This document shows positions 63,877 to 64,000 of a stretch of 64,000 nt of DNA, in pieces. Both the position numbers and the translations under genes were made by a program. The notes under the pieces were generated by a model. It saw only the letters and a list, made by a program, of their open reading frames with translations. It was not told the origin of the DNA and made no database searches. Location of the stretch: positions 62,001 to 126,000 of the forward strand of contig NZ_VXLC01000017.1 in NCBI RefSeq assembly GCF_008704205.1. The letters are read 5' to 3'. Each line of letters begins with the position of its first letter. Position 1 is the first letter of the stretch. The stretch is from Nocardia colli. Its GTDB lineage: Bacteria; Actinomycetota; Actinomycetes; Mycobacteriales; Mycobacteriaceae.

Positions 63877-63898
63877 TGGGCCGGGTATACCCGGCCCA
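63877..63898. terminator. 22-base perfect palindrome after clgR (terminator or operator)
   Basis: The arms run TGGGCCGGG with CCCGGCCCA around a TATA centre, 78 bases past the clgR stop. A 9-bp stem with a 4-base loop fits a terminator without U-tract; perfect dyad symmetry also fits an operator for the next gene (in mycobacteria a PspA-like gene follows). Confidence 0.55.
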
Positions 63899-64000
63899 GC
63901 GGCCGCATGGTGGAGGATAGGCACATATCGAGTGCGTGACGGTCGCGCACTGGAGCCGCGTCGAGGGCGCGGCACGTCAGATGGAGGCGGGATCAATCGA

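Noticed and set aside
63932..64000. Start of another gene at GTG 63932 or 63936
   Set aside because: Frames stay open to the edge, but only 20 codons are visible and no family is recognisable.

Overview
The window is high-GC actinobacterial DNA (about two thirds G+C by eye, many GTG starts, overlapping operon genes). It most resembles a Nocardia or close mycolic-acid relative. The main support is a backbone in the order known from mycobacteria: mntR, ribF, rpsO, pnp, pepR, dapB, a small membrane protein, a flavodoxin-like protein, dapA, rnj, ftsK, an ArgA-like acetyltransferase, pgsA, cinA/pncC, clgR. thyX, often just before dapA in relatives, is not seen here. Genus is inferred; there is no rRNA or species marker.

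Layout. 1-8.8 kb: a catabolic cluster with two Asp/Glu-racemase/maleate-isomerase-fold proteins and a GntR regulator (leftward), a 2-hydroxyacid dehydrogenase and amidase (rightward), a class III aminotransferase and DUF3830 protein (leftward), and a semialdehyde dehydrogenase plus tartrate/D-malate-type dehydrogenase (rightward). The same palindrome, ATTGTTGACAAT, lies in both divergent promoter regions, so one local regulator may control the cluster. 8.8-15.1 kb: mntR, ribF, rpsO, pnp, pepR. 15.1-30.7 kb: accessory genes, including an ArsR/MFS pair, tRNA-Gly, a MarR/membrane-protein pair, a D-amino-acid oxidase, a two-TM pentapeptide-like protein, an SGNH hydrolase, a VOC protein with an apparent CTG start, a NarL-type two-component pair, divergent MarR-like genes and a Phd/VapC toxin-antitoxin module.

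30.8-45.5 kb: the dapB-dapA-rnj-ftsK backbone, interrupted by a three-gene signalling cassette (response regulator, kinase, degenerate kinase-like membrane protein), a YcaQ-like glycosylase, a HicB-like protein and small exported proteins. 45.5-53.6 kb: a CGNR regulator opposite an RclC-like membrane protein, alpha/beta hydrolases, an ABC-F ATPase and a large LuxR (LAL) regulator.

53.6-57.5 kb: an AT-richer island with a kinase-fold protein and unrecognised genes, flanked by a tRNA 3'-end fragment on the left and four leftward tRNA genes on the right. At least two of those tRNAs are structurally abnormal. 57.6-64 kb: two paralogous six-cysteine exported proteins, a methyltransferase and TerC, then the argA/pgsA/cinA/clgR backbone.

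The most notable points are the odd tRNA cluster with its flanking fragment, the GntR palindrome regulon and its incompletely explained pathway, the kinase/pseudokinase cassette, the GGTCA repeats at the CGNR/RclC promoter, and the six-Cys protein pair.
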